Positions 37,037-47,500 of a DNA stretch of 64,000 nt are shown here, piece by piece. The translations under genes were made by a program, and so were the position numbers. The stretch comes from Linum tenue (lineage: Eukaryota > Streptophyta > Magnoliopsida > Malpighiales > Linaceae): the NCBI GenBank assembly GCA_946122785.1, contig CAMGYJ010000011.1, positions 56,718,449-56,782,448 on the forward strand. The letters run 5' to 3'. Under the pieces are notes generated by a model, which was given only the letters and a program-made list of their open reading frames with translations, ran no database searches and had not been told where the DNA came from. Within the stretch, counting starts at the first letter, position 1. Each line of letters starts with the position of its first letter.

Positions 37037-37048
37037 AGTTCGCTGCCC

Positions 37049-38054
37049 AAAGTCAATTTTGACTGCTTGGGAATCCTTTCATTGGAAACTTCATCTAGGA
37101 TTGCCTTTGGACAAGACAATCTTTATTTGAGATTTGGAATTCAAAATTTGGATTATTTTTGTTTACATAGTAATAGTATTTTTTTTTTTGGTAGGAAATA
37201 GTAATAGTATTGGCTGTGTATTATAAAGCAATGAAAAAAATACAAGCTATAAAAACATAATTTTTCGTAAAGATGTTTGGGCTGAATTTGAGGCTTGAAG
37301 TCGATGGTCGTCTGCCCCCGCATCGGCGACATGGGAGAATTAGGGATTTAATTTTGGTGGGTAGTTGGGTTGGTGAGTCGGGTTGGATCTGGTTAGAGGG
37401 TTCAGTAGGTTTAGATGAGCTGGCGGGTTTCAATGACTTGGCGGGTCGGGTCAGATTATTTTCGAATTTAGTAGTGTCGATTAGACGATTTCATACGCGA
37501 CGTCATCACTTAACGGACTCCTTTAATGGAGATGGTTGGCAGCTAACTGAGAGTGACCAAACGTGAACGATTTTTGTAAAGTGAAGTACCACCTATGAAT
37601 TTAAATATTAGTCTAATTCGTAGGTACAATAGAATCTTGAGTTTGTTTGTTTGGAATATTAGTCTAATTCGTAGGTATAGTAGAATCTTTTTTCTGTTTC
37701 TTCTAAATCGGGTTCGTGGTTCTTCAAAAGTTTGTTTAACTTTCATGGATCTTTCAGTGCCAGATTGCTCTTTTGACTCTTTGAATCTTTCAAAAGTCTC
37801 TGTTAATCTAGTGCTCTGTCGTAGCTCCTAAATCTTTCAAAAGTTCCTTGTATTGATCCCTACTGTAGTGTAGTATATTTTTTATTTACTGTAACTCTTC
37901 TGTCAATTTCGATGAAACTGGTATTGTCAAAACTTAATATTCCTTTTCATCCTTTCTATGGAGATTTAACATAGTTGCCTATAGCCCTATACTATGTCTC
38001 TAACTGTGATATTATTACCTAGGCTGAATACTGTTTTCCGGAAGACGGGTAGCT
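37049..38054. other. Intergenic; contains a 51-bp direct repeat
   Basis: No gene supported. A segment beginning AATATTAGTCTAATTCGTAG occurs at 37604 and again at 37655, a two-copy tandem repeat with 51-bp period. A GC-richer island at about 37270-37560 has no recognisable product. Confidence 0.4.
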
Positions 38055-38057
38055 TTA

Positions 38058-38780
38058 GACCATCTCCATCCAATTGCTTATTGCAATTGCTTATTGCAAT
38101 TGCTTATTGGGTGGGATCCCATGTGGCAATGGCTTTAAGTAATTGCAAGGATGTGAGACTTATTTCTTATTTATGCACTCAAAATCTTTCTTTTTTTCTT
38201 TTTTCTTTCTTTTCTACCCACTTTGAACACACAAATTGTTAAACTTAATATTCTTATGCTTATAATTTGTTTAAGTTATTAATAAATTATAAATCATAAA
38301 TTATATTTTAATTATATTGAACATGAAAATTTATTATAAAGATGTATAGTTAATGATGAAGATCATGCACAAAACTAGAAAGAAATCACACTAAAAGTAC
38401 ACACCATTCATATTACATCAAGAAAGCAAACAAATTTATGCTTCAATTATTGTATTTTTATTTTTTATTTTTGTATTTCTTTATGTAATTTTTCTTTATT
38501 TCTTTTTGGTATTTTGTATTTCTTTATGTAATTTTTCTTTATTTCTTTTTGGTGTATGCGATATATTGTGTTTATTGAATTTTCAAAAGTCTATTATCTA
38601 TTATGTAAAAGTATTGTTAAAGAAAAGAATATGTAGTAGGTCTCATCAATTGCAATTGCTAACATATTGCAGAGATGTAGGTGGTTTGAAATGGTTGAAG
38701 TGAATAATTGCTAAAGTTGTTAATGTGGCTGTAGGGTCCACTTATGAAATTACTATCCTATTGCAGGGATGGAGATGGTC
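38058..38780. mobile_element. PIF/Harbinger-type MITE
   Basis: A 723-bp element with terminal inverted repeats GACCATCTCCATCC and its complement, flanked by 3-bp TTA duplications at 38055-38057 and 38781-38783. A TTA/TAA target duplication is typical of PIF/Harbinger (Tourist-like) elements. Inside are three copies of CAATTGCTTATTG at the left end and a two-copy 45-bp T-rich tandem repeat near 38460-38545. No transposase. Confidence 0.75.
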
Positions 38781-38902
38781 TTATCAGTGGGTAGTTCACT
38801 GGGACGTCTAACAAAAGGTGAGAATATGTTCTGAATTTAAATTTTGTTATTTCTTTCTGTTTCTGGTAGTTTGCTGATAGATTTCATCTGTCTTTATTCT
38901 AG

Positions 38903-40688
38903 GAAGTTTGATGCCATAGAGAGGGCTGCTACAGACAGCCAAGATTTGCACCACGAACTTGTACAATTGAAAAAGGTTGTTCTAGCCAATGCTAACCAAC
39001 TGGCAATCTTGGAAACGTCTCTTAATAATGCGGTTGGTAATCAGCACAGTCAGGTGTCAATCTTGGTATTGCAGTCCCGTATTCAAAAGATTAAAGATGA
39101 AAATCGTGATCTTATTATGAGAATTGAAGCTGCTAACTCACAGCTGAAAGATTGTGAGTCTGTGATCAAGAGGATTAAAGCGGGTGATGTAAGTGTTTTT
39201 TGATGAACCATAGATTATGTGTTCATATATCATAGTAGCCGTACAAAATTCTTCTTATCTTGCCTAATGTTGGTCTTTTTTTTTAATTTTGTGCTTGTTC
39301 ACCTTGGTTTGTCAACTTTATTTTGCAGGGCAATACTGCTCTGTTACTTCCAAATCTGAACACTCCTGTTAATGAGGAAGATGCAGTAGATCACCAAACT
39401 GCAAATAATGCAAATGATTTAGTCTATGTCGGTACCTTCATAAACATTTGATTTCTTTTCTAGTTGATCTATTATATTAACAATTTCTATTATTTTGCAG
39501 GAGGGTCTCCTTCTTGATCTTAATGTCCCTCCTCCTATGGAAAATGTTGCTAACAATGGAAATCAGGTAGTTTAGGTGGGTTATGTCATGCATTTTTTTC
39601 CCTTTTCAAGTTTAAATGTTGCTATAGATGTCAGAACTTGAATATATTGAAAATTAGGTAGTCAATATGGTCGGATATACTACATAGCTTTTTATTATTC
39701 CAATCATTATTGTTGACACTCTGATCAAAGCTCTTGCTGTGTTATGCAGAATGTTGATAATGAGGATCAGATGCTTCAGCTTGCAAATGATATTGATGTT
39801 AATGATGATATTGGGAATGACCATAATGATAATGTTGACAATCAGGTATTTGTGGTGGCTTGGTTTTGATTTGTATTTATGATTTTATAGTTGTAGTCTC
39901 TTTAGATGGTTAGGATGATATGCATCCATTGGAGGATGTTGAATATGATTTGCAAATGATAATGATGTTTCAGCTTGCAAATGATAATGATGTTAATGAT
40001 GACATTGAGGGTCACGTGCTCCAGTTAGGGAATGACCATAATGATAATGTTGACAATCAGGTATTTGTGGTGGCTTGGTTTTGATTTGTATTTATGATTT
40101 TATAGTTGTAGTCTGTTTAGATGGTTAGGATGATATGCATCCATTGGAGGATGTTGAATATGATTTGCAAATGATAATGATGTTTCAGCTTGCAAATGAT
40201 AATGATGTTAATGATGACATTGAGGGTCACGTGCTACAGTTAGGGAATGACCATAATGATAATGTTGACAATCAGGTATTTGTGGTGGCTTGATTTTGAT
40301 TTGTATTTATGATTTTATAGCGGTAGTCTGTTTAGATGGTTAGGATGATATGCATCCATTGGAGGATGTTGAATATGATTTGCAAATGATAATGATGTTT
40401 CAGCTTGCAAATGATAATGATGTTAATGATGACATTGAGGGTCACGTGCTCCAGCTAGGGAATGACCATAATGATAATGTTGACAATCAGGTATTTGTGG
40501 TGGCTTGGTTTTGATTTGTATTTATGATTTTATAGTTGTAGTCTGTTTAGATGGTTAGGATGATATGCATCCATTGGAGGATGTTGAATATGATTTGCAG
40601 TTTGGGAATCTCTAAATATCCTTGTTGCTATGATTTGCAGGCTGATGATAGTCAGGATGATATGCCTCCATTGGAGGATGCTGAATAA
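38903..40688 (+). CDS. Coiled-coil, Asn/Asp-rich protein, 5' end not resolved
   Basis: Eight exons fit one frame: 38903-39188, 39329-39427, 39501-39566, 39750-39845, 39974-40060, 40189-40275, 40404-40490 and 40641-40688 (stop TAA). They give about 284 aa. The first visible exon is a coiled coil (about 95 aa: KFDAIERAATDSQDLHHELV, then Leu/Ile heptads to VIKRIKAGD). Exon 3 encodes LLLDLNVPPP, which matches both the LxLxL and DLNxxP forms of the EAR repression motif. The rest is Asn/Asp-rich. Exons 5-7 are near-identical 29-aa copies. All internal junctions are phase 0. I do not recognise the family. No start codon is supported: a Harbinger MITE ends 120 bp upstream and may have separated earlier exons, so this may be a damaged gene. 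The 39428 donor (TAT|GTCGGT) is weak. Confidence 0.5.
39846..40600 (+). repeat. Tandem amplification of an intron-plus-exon unit, 215 bp
   Basis: Three consecutive units, 39846-40060, 40061-40275 and 40276-40490, are each exactly 215 bp and nearly identical, with a partial fourth from 40491 to about 40600. Each holds one intron (starting GTATTTGTGG, ending TGTTTCAG) and one 87-bp exon. Inside each intron, GGATGATATGCATCCATTGG closely matches the true terminal exon, so the amplified block came from the gene's 3' end. Confidence 0.92.
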
Positions 40689-41152
40689 AACTGTGAGTTT
40701 TGGTGTGCTTTCTTTTGTTCGCTCCTTTTGTTTGCAGTTCTAAATTTAAGAGTTGACATATATTATTTCCATATGTCCAGGAGAAACTGTATAGGGCGGA
40801 TTTGGTACATAAATGTGAAACTGAAGATCTGATTACAGCAGCTTATGAACAGTTACCAAGTGAACAGCATACGATTTTATAGGATATTGTGGAGTCAGAA
40901 TGCAGTTGCTATTGTGATCGATGATGGAGTTCTTTTTTGGTGAAGTCTGGACAATTGTTGATTTTGAATAAGCGGGCAGGTTGATGTATGTTACACTTTG
41001 TGGGTGCTGTTTTGTAATTGGAGGGTAAAATGTGAATTTTGATATGTTGGATATGCTCTCTTTTTTTTTAAACAAACCATTGGATTCTTTTGAACTCAAT
41101 CACGGGCCTCACTGGCAACTACATTAGCTAATAAGGCAGAATCACAATCATC

Positions 41153-41689
41153 CTATACATATTCTCCACTTTCAGGTGGAGTAATGTGAGCCACCCAATG
41201 AGCAACAACATTTACTTCCCTAAAAGTGAACTTCCATCCTATCACATTCACCGTACTTCCTATATCTTTGATGTCCTTACAAACACAATTGATTTCTGTT
41301 CTACACTCTGTTCCTCCCTTTAGCAGATCCTCAATCTTCTTGCAATCTGTCTCTACCACAACAGGGCCAAAACCCCTTTCCAATATTTTATGAAGACCAA
41401 AAAGGATAGTCTTCCCTTCTGCTATAATAGTTGGCCACTTGATCTTTTCACTCTTATTTGCATAAAACATCGCTCTCCCATTCCAGTCTCTCAGAACACA
41501 ACCCATAGCAGCTTCCCCTCTACCATTTATCCCAGCATCAGCATTCAATTTATATACTCCCACTGGGGGCTTCTCCCACCTGCAATTTCTCCTATCCCTA
41601 CTCCTGCAAACTGTCTTGCTCTTCCCCTGCACCTCTAGAAAGTCCTGAATGTAGTTGTCTGCCTTAGAGAAGACCTCCCATTCCTTCAA
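41153..41689 (-). pseudogene. LINE RNase H-like (RVT_3) fragment
   Basis: A 178-aa frame carrying the plant LINE RNase H domain: KLNADAGINGRGEAAMGCVLRDWNG (split here as KLNADAGING and GCVLRDWNG), VVVETDCKKIEDLL and FTFREVNVVAHWVA. The Asp in NADAG, the Glu in IIAEGKTIL, the Asp in ETDC and the acidic/His region near the end correspond to the usual catalytic positions. It is the C-terminal remnant of the LINE polyprotein, without the RT upstream. Confidence 0.8.
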
Positions 41690-42108
41690 GATCTTATTAT
41701 TAAAGAGAAAAGTTGTTCCTCTCCTTCCAAAATAACCAAATGAGGGAACAAAATCTCTCTAAATCATGTTCTACAGCTTTCTTTAGGACTCGATACAACC
41801 ATCCTTTACAATCCATCTCATCAGCCATATAGAACATTTGGTAGCTCTCATAAGCTACATTATACCAAACTTTTCCGATTATAAACCTCTAGCAGAACAC
41901 CTCGCCGTAATGGCATTGTTTGTTACCTTAAAAGTAACTCTTACTCTCGTATATTCACTCCACATACCAGAATTCAGAGCATAAAAAATCTTGAGCGATC
42001 CAAACATTGATTGAGCCTATCTTGTTTGCCATACTCTCAGTTCGCATCTTAATTCGCTGGGATCTTCCGAATTCGCACCCACATCTCTGTTTCACTGAAG
42101 TCTGCTTC

Positions 42109-42403
42109 CTATAGCTCCTTTCCCCTGTCTACTGGCTTCAACACAAGTAGCTGATTTTCGAAATGCCATGGACCTCCATGCAGTGCTTTCTTTCTATCTT
42201 CTGCTGAGATAAACTGGAATACCAGCCGATCGATTCCCCTCCAAAAGGCGAACATCAAAATCTTGTTGTGGTTTCCAAGCAGCCACCAGAGCATCTTTTA
42301 GGAATTTTAATCCCGGCTTTTTGTTGCCTAGGAGTAGACCAATCACTCCAAGCTCTTCCACCACACTTTCTATCGCTGTGTCAACATCACCAGCTTCTTC
42401 CAC
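42109..42403 (-). pseudogene. LINE DUF4283 N-terminal fragment, frameshifted
   Basis: Two overlapping frames hold one domain. The upstream frame (42403 to about 42194) reads GLKFLKDALVAAWKPQQDFD, and the downstream frame (to 42109) reads FQFISAEDRKKALHGGPWHF and ENQLLVLKP. This KALHGGPWHFENQLLVL pattern is typical of DUF4283 in plant LINE ORF proteins. The frame break lies near 42235. A further short acidic frame from 42606 (MAEELEQQMKNFSMSEEE) is the probable start of the element's protein. Confidence 0.7.
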
Positions 42404-42827
42404 TGTAATACTATTTATTTATTTATTTCCTCCTCTGACATGCTAAAGTTCTTCATTTGCTGCTCTAGCTCCTCTGCCATTTGGGAAGACCGACAATAGA
42501 AGCGAGACCAAAGGAGTAGAAACTCAGCAAGACTAGCAGAACCTGATGCAGATTGATTGAGTGACACGAACAAGAATTCTTCACAAGGAATATAGGGACT
42601 CAGCAAAACAGTAAAAGAGACTCTTAATTGTTAGAGAGAGAGAGAAAGCTCTACTAAAGAGAGAGTCGACCACCCCGGATATGCTCTTTGGTTGTTCAAG
42701 TTTGTGCAGAATTCAAAATTGAATTTTTTTACATTTTACAAAGTGTTAGTCTTTAGTTTCTCTATATTATACTGTTTTGACGAGGACAGTTTCATGCATG
42801 ATGGCATCATATTGACCATTTTAGTAA

Positions 42828-43416
42828 GGGTGCGTTTGGATACAATGATTTGGATTTGGATTTGGTATTTGTGATTTGGATTTCCAAATACCAAATCATG
42901 TGTTTGGATATTAATTACATTTGGTATTTGGATTTGTGTCAAATTTATGGGGTGATTTCCAAATACATGTCTAGTGTATTTTTTGTCAACTTCAAATACA
43001 TTTCAACAACTAGTGATTTGAAATACCTCCTAACAAAAGAATGGACCTATTTGTAAAATATGAAAAGTTTAGGTACTATAGTGTGAGGCAAAACATATAA
43101 AGGTACCAAAATGTAATTTTACCATCAAAATTTCAGGACCTTTTTGTAAAATTTTAAAAGTTTAGGTACTAAATTGTAAGAAAAAATAATTTTGGGTACC
43201 AAACTGTAATTTACCAAAATTTGTAGTAAGTGACCAGAAAATTAAAAATTAAAATTGAAAATCATAAAATACAAAATACAAACAAATTACAAATGAGTAT
43301 CCAAACAATGAATTTGAATTACATGTATTTCAAATGCTAATATTTCGAATACATCCATTTCAAATGCTAATATTTCAAATACCTTACATTTAAAATCCAC
43401 TTATCCAAACGCACCC
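42828..43416. mobile_element. PIF/Harbinger-type MITE
   Basis: A 589-bp element with perfect 15-bp inverted termini GGGTGCGTTTGGATA, flanked by TAA duplications at 42825-42827 and 43417-43419. The subterminal zones repeat GATTTGGATTT / AAATACCAAATC words. No coding frame. Two further TAA/TTA-type features within 5 kb suggest a local insertion hotspot. Confidence 0.85.
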
Positions 43417-43419
43417 TAA

Positions 43420-44190
43420 AGTGGAAATGATTTGTGAGAATTTTGTTCTAGGGATTAGAGTTGGCACCAAGAAGAAGGGAAAAAGTAGAAAATTTTGCAA
43501 TTGGTCCATGACCCAATGTCACTGCAGTTTGGGGGTAGGGGTGGGATTCAGTAACTCGGTAATCGAGGGCCGCTTGGGAGATCCAATTTACTGCCCTCAG
43601 TCTCGGTAAATACCGACGGTAAGTCGGTATTACCGAAACCGGAACGCGGCGTTTTATCGCCCTCGTCACTTGGAACGCGACGTTTTACCCAAACCCTTAA
43701 TTAGAAAAAATCATCGAGGCCAAGCCTCCAGACCCACCTGCCTCTCGCTTCGCAGTTCGCCCGCCGCCTCTCCTTCTCCAAATCTTCTCGTCGCGACTCG
43801 CGACTCTGCTTCTCCGACCACGCCGCGTCGCCGGCGTTGCAGCACCCTCCGCCCCAGTCCGCCTCGCGTCCTCCTCGCCTCCCAGACCCCAGTCGCCGAC
43901 GTTGCAGCACTCCCTCCGCCCCACTCCTCTGCCATGAGTGCAGATCTGGTGACTAGTGGGGTGCTTAGTCACTTGGCTAAGCCCCCCTCAGCCATTGGAT
44001 CCATATTAATTGATCTAATGGTGGAAATAAGGGAAGGGATGATTAAATAATGGGAGGGGTAATTTTGGGATTATGAAAAATTCATTTAATTTTTTTTTCC
44101 TCCAACCTGTCTTCTTCTGCGTAGTAACGCCCCCATGAGAGAGAGAAAAGCTGCAGCGGGGGGAGAGAACGCCGGAGATTATGGAAGTCA
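43420..44190. other. Intergenic, C-rich low-complexity stretch
   Basis: About 43600-43930 is unusually C/G-rich, with long Ser/Pro/Arg-type frames on both strands that look compositional. A TAGGGGTGGG at about 43535 resembles a hAT end, but no partner end was found. Confidence 0.3.
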
Positions 44191-44197
44191 TGACGAG

Positions 44198-44508
44198 GCT
44201 ATAAACTTGAGTAAGTCGCTCTTCTCCCTAACCTATAGGATAACTTGCCGCACGGCCTTTGGGGAGAAGGCCCAAAACCAAGAGGAAGCCTTTTTGCCGG
44301 TTCTGGAGCAGATTATGAAGGCACTTGGTGGGCTGAGCCTGTGGGACTTGTTCCCTTCCAGTAACTTGGTGCATCTAGTGAGCGGGACGGAGAGGAAGCT
44401 GAAGAAGCTCCATTCGGAAGCTGATGTCATCCTCGAACAAGTAATCAGCGACCACGTGGCAAGACGAAGAACAAAGAGAGTTGATGGTGGTGGTGGACTG
44501 GTGGTGGG
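44198..44508 (+). pseudogene. Cytochrome P450 (CYP71-like) fragment
   Basis: About 100 aa of a CYP71-clan P450: INLSKSLFSLTYRITCRTAF, then EEAFLPVLEQIMKALGGLSL, DLFPSSNLVHLVSGTE, KLKKLHSEADVILEQVISDH. These correspond to the region between the C-helix and about the G-helix. Everything before it, and the I-helix, ExxR and heme-binding Cys after it, are absent, so it cannot encode an active enzyme. The fragment stops within a few bases of the 347-bp array. Confidence 0.8.
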
Positions 44509-44511
44509 TGT

Positions 44512-47500
44512 TTAATGGACTTAATCATTCTTGTAAAATAGTCTCAGGCCGAATCTGTGATCTGTAGTCTTCAGAATCCAAGTAAAATGCCCTTTCGAAA
44601 AAAATTGACAAAAAAATACGAAAATGCCATCCTAAAAGTAATTCCCCCAAATTGTTGCTTAATGGACTAAATCGTCGATTGAGAACAGGATCCATAGACT
44701 TCACCATCGGTGGAGAATAACCTCTGGCCTGATCCTTGATCTGTAGGCTTCAAAATCTCCAGAAAATGTCATTTCGGGAAAATCGCCTGAAATCTGTGAT
44801 GGTACCCCTTTGGAATATGACAAAAATTGACCCTCATTAAATTCGCCCAAATCAATGCTTAATGGACTTAATCATCCTTGAAGAATAGTCTCAGGCCAAA
44901 TCTGTGGTCTGTAGCATTCAAAATCCTAGAAAAATTGCCCTTCGAAAAAAAGTCGCGGAAAAAATAACCAAAATGACATCCTAAAAGTAATTCCCCTAAA
45001 TTGTTGCTTAATGGACTTAATCGTCGATGGAGAATAGGATCCATAGACTTCACCATCGGTGGAGAATAATCTCTGGCACGATCCGTGATCCGTAGTCTTC
45101 AAAATCTAAAGAAAATGTCATTTGGGGAAAATCGCCCGAAATCTGTGATGGTACCCTTTTGGAATCTTACAAAAATTAATCCGGAATAAATCTGCCCAAA
45201 TTGGAGCTTAATGAACTTAATCATCCTTGAAGAATAGTCTTAGGCCGAATATGTGATCTTTAGCTTTCAAAATCCATGTAAATGGCCCTTCGAAAAAAAA
45301 TCGCCCAAAAAAATACGAAAATGTCATCCTAAAAGTAATTCCCCAAATTGTTACTTAATGGACTTAATTGTCGGTGGAGAACATGATCCATAGACTTCAC
45401 CATCGGTGGAGAATAGCCTCTGGCACGATTCGTGATCCGTAGCCTTCAAAATCTCAAGAAAATGTCATTTCGGAAAATCGTCTGAAAACTATGATGGTAC
45501 CCCTTTAGAATCTAATAAAAATTGACCCGGAATAAATCCGCCCAAATCGGTGCTTGATTTACTTAATCATCGTTGAAGAATAGCCTCAAGCCGACTCTAT
45601 GATCTGTAGCCTTCGCCCTTCAAAATCCAAGTAAAATGGCCCTTCGAAAAAAAATTCGCCCAAAAATTTACGAAAATTCTATACTAAAAGTAATTCCCCC
45701 AAATCATTGCTGAATGGACTTAATCGTGGGCGGAGAATAGGATCCATAGACTTCACCATTGGTGGAGAATAGCCTCAGGCCGAATCACTGTTCTGTAGCA
45801 TTCAAAATAAATAAAAATATGGCATTTCGGGAAAATCGCCCGAAATTTGTGATGGTACCCCTTTGAAATCTGACAAAAATTGACCTAGAATAAATCTGCC
45901 CAAATGGGTGCTGAATGGACTTAATAAAACTTGAAAATAGTCTCAGGCCGAATCTGTGATATGTAGTCTTCAAAATCCAAGTAAAATGGCCCTTCGAAAA
46001 AAATCGCCCAAAAAATTATGAAAATGTCATCCTAAAAGTAATTCCCCCCAATTGTTGTTTAATAGACTTAATCGTCGGTGGAGAACAAGATCCATAGACA
46101 TCACCATCGTTGGAGAATAGCCTCTGGCCCGATCCGTGATCCGTAGCCTTCAAAATCTCAAGAAAATGTCATTTCAGGAAAATCGCCCGAAATCTGTGAT
46201 GGTACCCCATTGAAATCTGACAAAAATTGACCCAGAATAAATCCGCCCAAATTGGTGCTTAATGGACTTAATCATCCTTGAAAAATAGTCTCAGGCCAAA
46301 TCTGTGATCTGTAGCATTAAAAATCCAAGAAAAATGGCCCTTCGGGAAAAAAAAATCGCCCAATAATTTACGAAAATGCCATCCTAAAAGTAACTCGTCC
46401 AAATTGTTGCTTAATTGACTTAATCGTCGGTGGGGAACAAGATTCATAGACTTCACCATCATTGAAGAATAGCCTCCGGCCTGATCCGTGATCCGTAGTC
46501 TTCAAAATCGAAAGAAAATATCATTTTGGGAAAATCGCCCGAAATCTATGATGATATACCCCTTTGAAATCTGACAAAAATTGACCCGTAATAAATTCGC
46601 CCAAATTGGTGCTTAATGAACTTAATCATCCTTAAAGAATAATCTCAGGCCGAATAAGTGATCTGTAGCTTTCAAAATCCAAGTAAAATGGCCCTTCGGA
46701 AAAAAAATTGCCCAAAAAATTACGAAAATGTCATCCTAAAAGTAATTTTCCAAATTGTTGCTTAATAGACTTAATCGTCGGTGGAGAACAGGATCCATAG
46801 ACTTCACCACCGATGGAGAATAGCCTCTGGCCCGCTCTGTGATCCATAGCCTTCAAAATCGAAAGAAAATGTAATTTCGGGAAAATTGCCCGAAATCTGT
46901 GATGATACCCCTTGGAATCTCACAAAAATTGACCTGGAATAAATCCGCCCAAATCGGTGCTGACTTAATCATCCTTGAGGAATAGTCTTAGGACGAATCT
47001 GGGATTTGTAGCCTTAAAAATCCAAGTAAAATGGACCTTAATAAAAATTGCCCTAAAATTTACAAAAATGTCATCCTAAAAGTAATTCCCCCAAATTGTT
47101 GCTTAATGGACTTATTTGTAGGCGGATAATAGGTTCCATAGACTTCACTATCGATGGAGAATAACCTCGGGCCGAATCACTGATCCGTAACATTCAAATC
47201 AAAAGAAAATGAAATTTTGGGAAAATCGCCTAAATTCTGTGATGGTACCCCTTTGGAATCTGACAAAAATTGGCCCGGAATAAATCTGCCCAAATGGGTG
47301 CTTAATGGACTTAATCATCCTTGAAGAATTGTCTCAGGCCGAATATGTGATCTGTAGCCTTTAAAATCCAAGTAAAATGGCCTTTAAAAAAATCACCCAA
47401 AAAATTACGAAAATGTCATTCTAAAAGTAATTCCCTCAAAATGATTCTTAATGAACTTAATCGTTGGTGGAGAACAGGGTCCATAAATTTCACCATCAGT

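Larger units (their letters stand above)
41060..42676 (-). mobile_element. Internally deleted L1-type LINE, minus orientation
   Basis: Bounded by perfect 11-bp duplications GGATATGCTCT at 41049-41059 and 42677-42687. The 3' end in element orientation is a short poly(A), seen as T residues at about 41060-41069. On the minus strand it reads first a DUF4283-like N-terminal region and then an RNase H region. The endonuclease and reverse transcriptase that should lie between are missing. At 1.6 kb it is far shorter than a full plant LINE (5-7 kb), so it is non-autonomous. Both coding parts are described separately. Confidence 0.8.

Noticed and set aside
43670..44050. 126-aa plus-strand Arg/Pro/Ser frame
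   Set aside because: Overlapping open frames on both strands show this is compositional bias of a C-rich stretch, not a protein.
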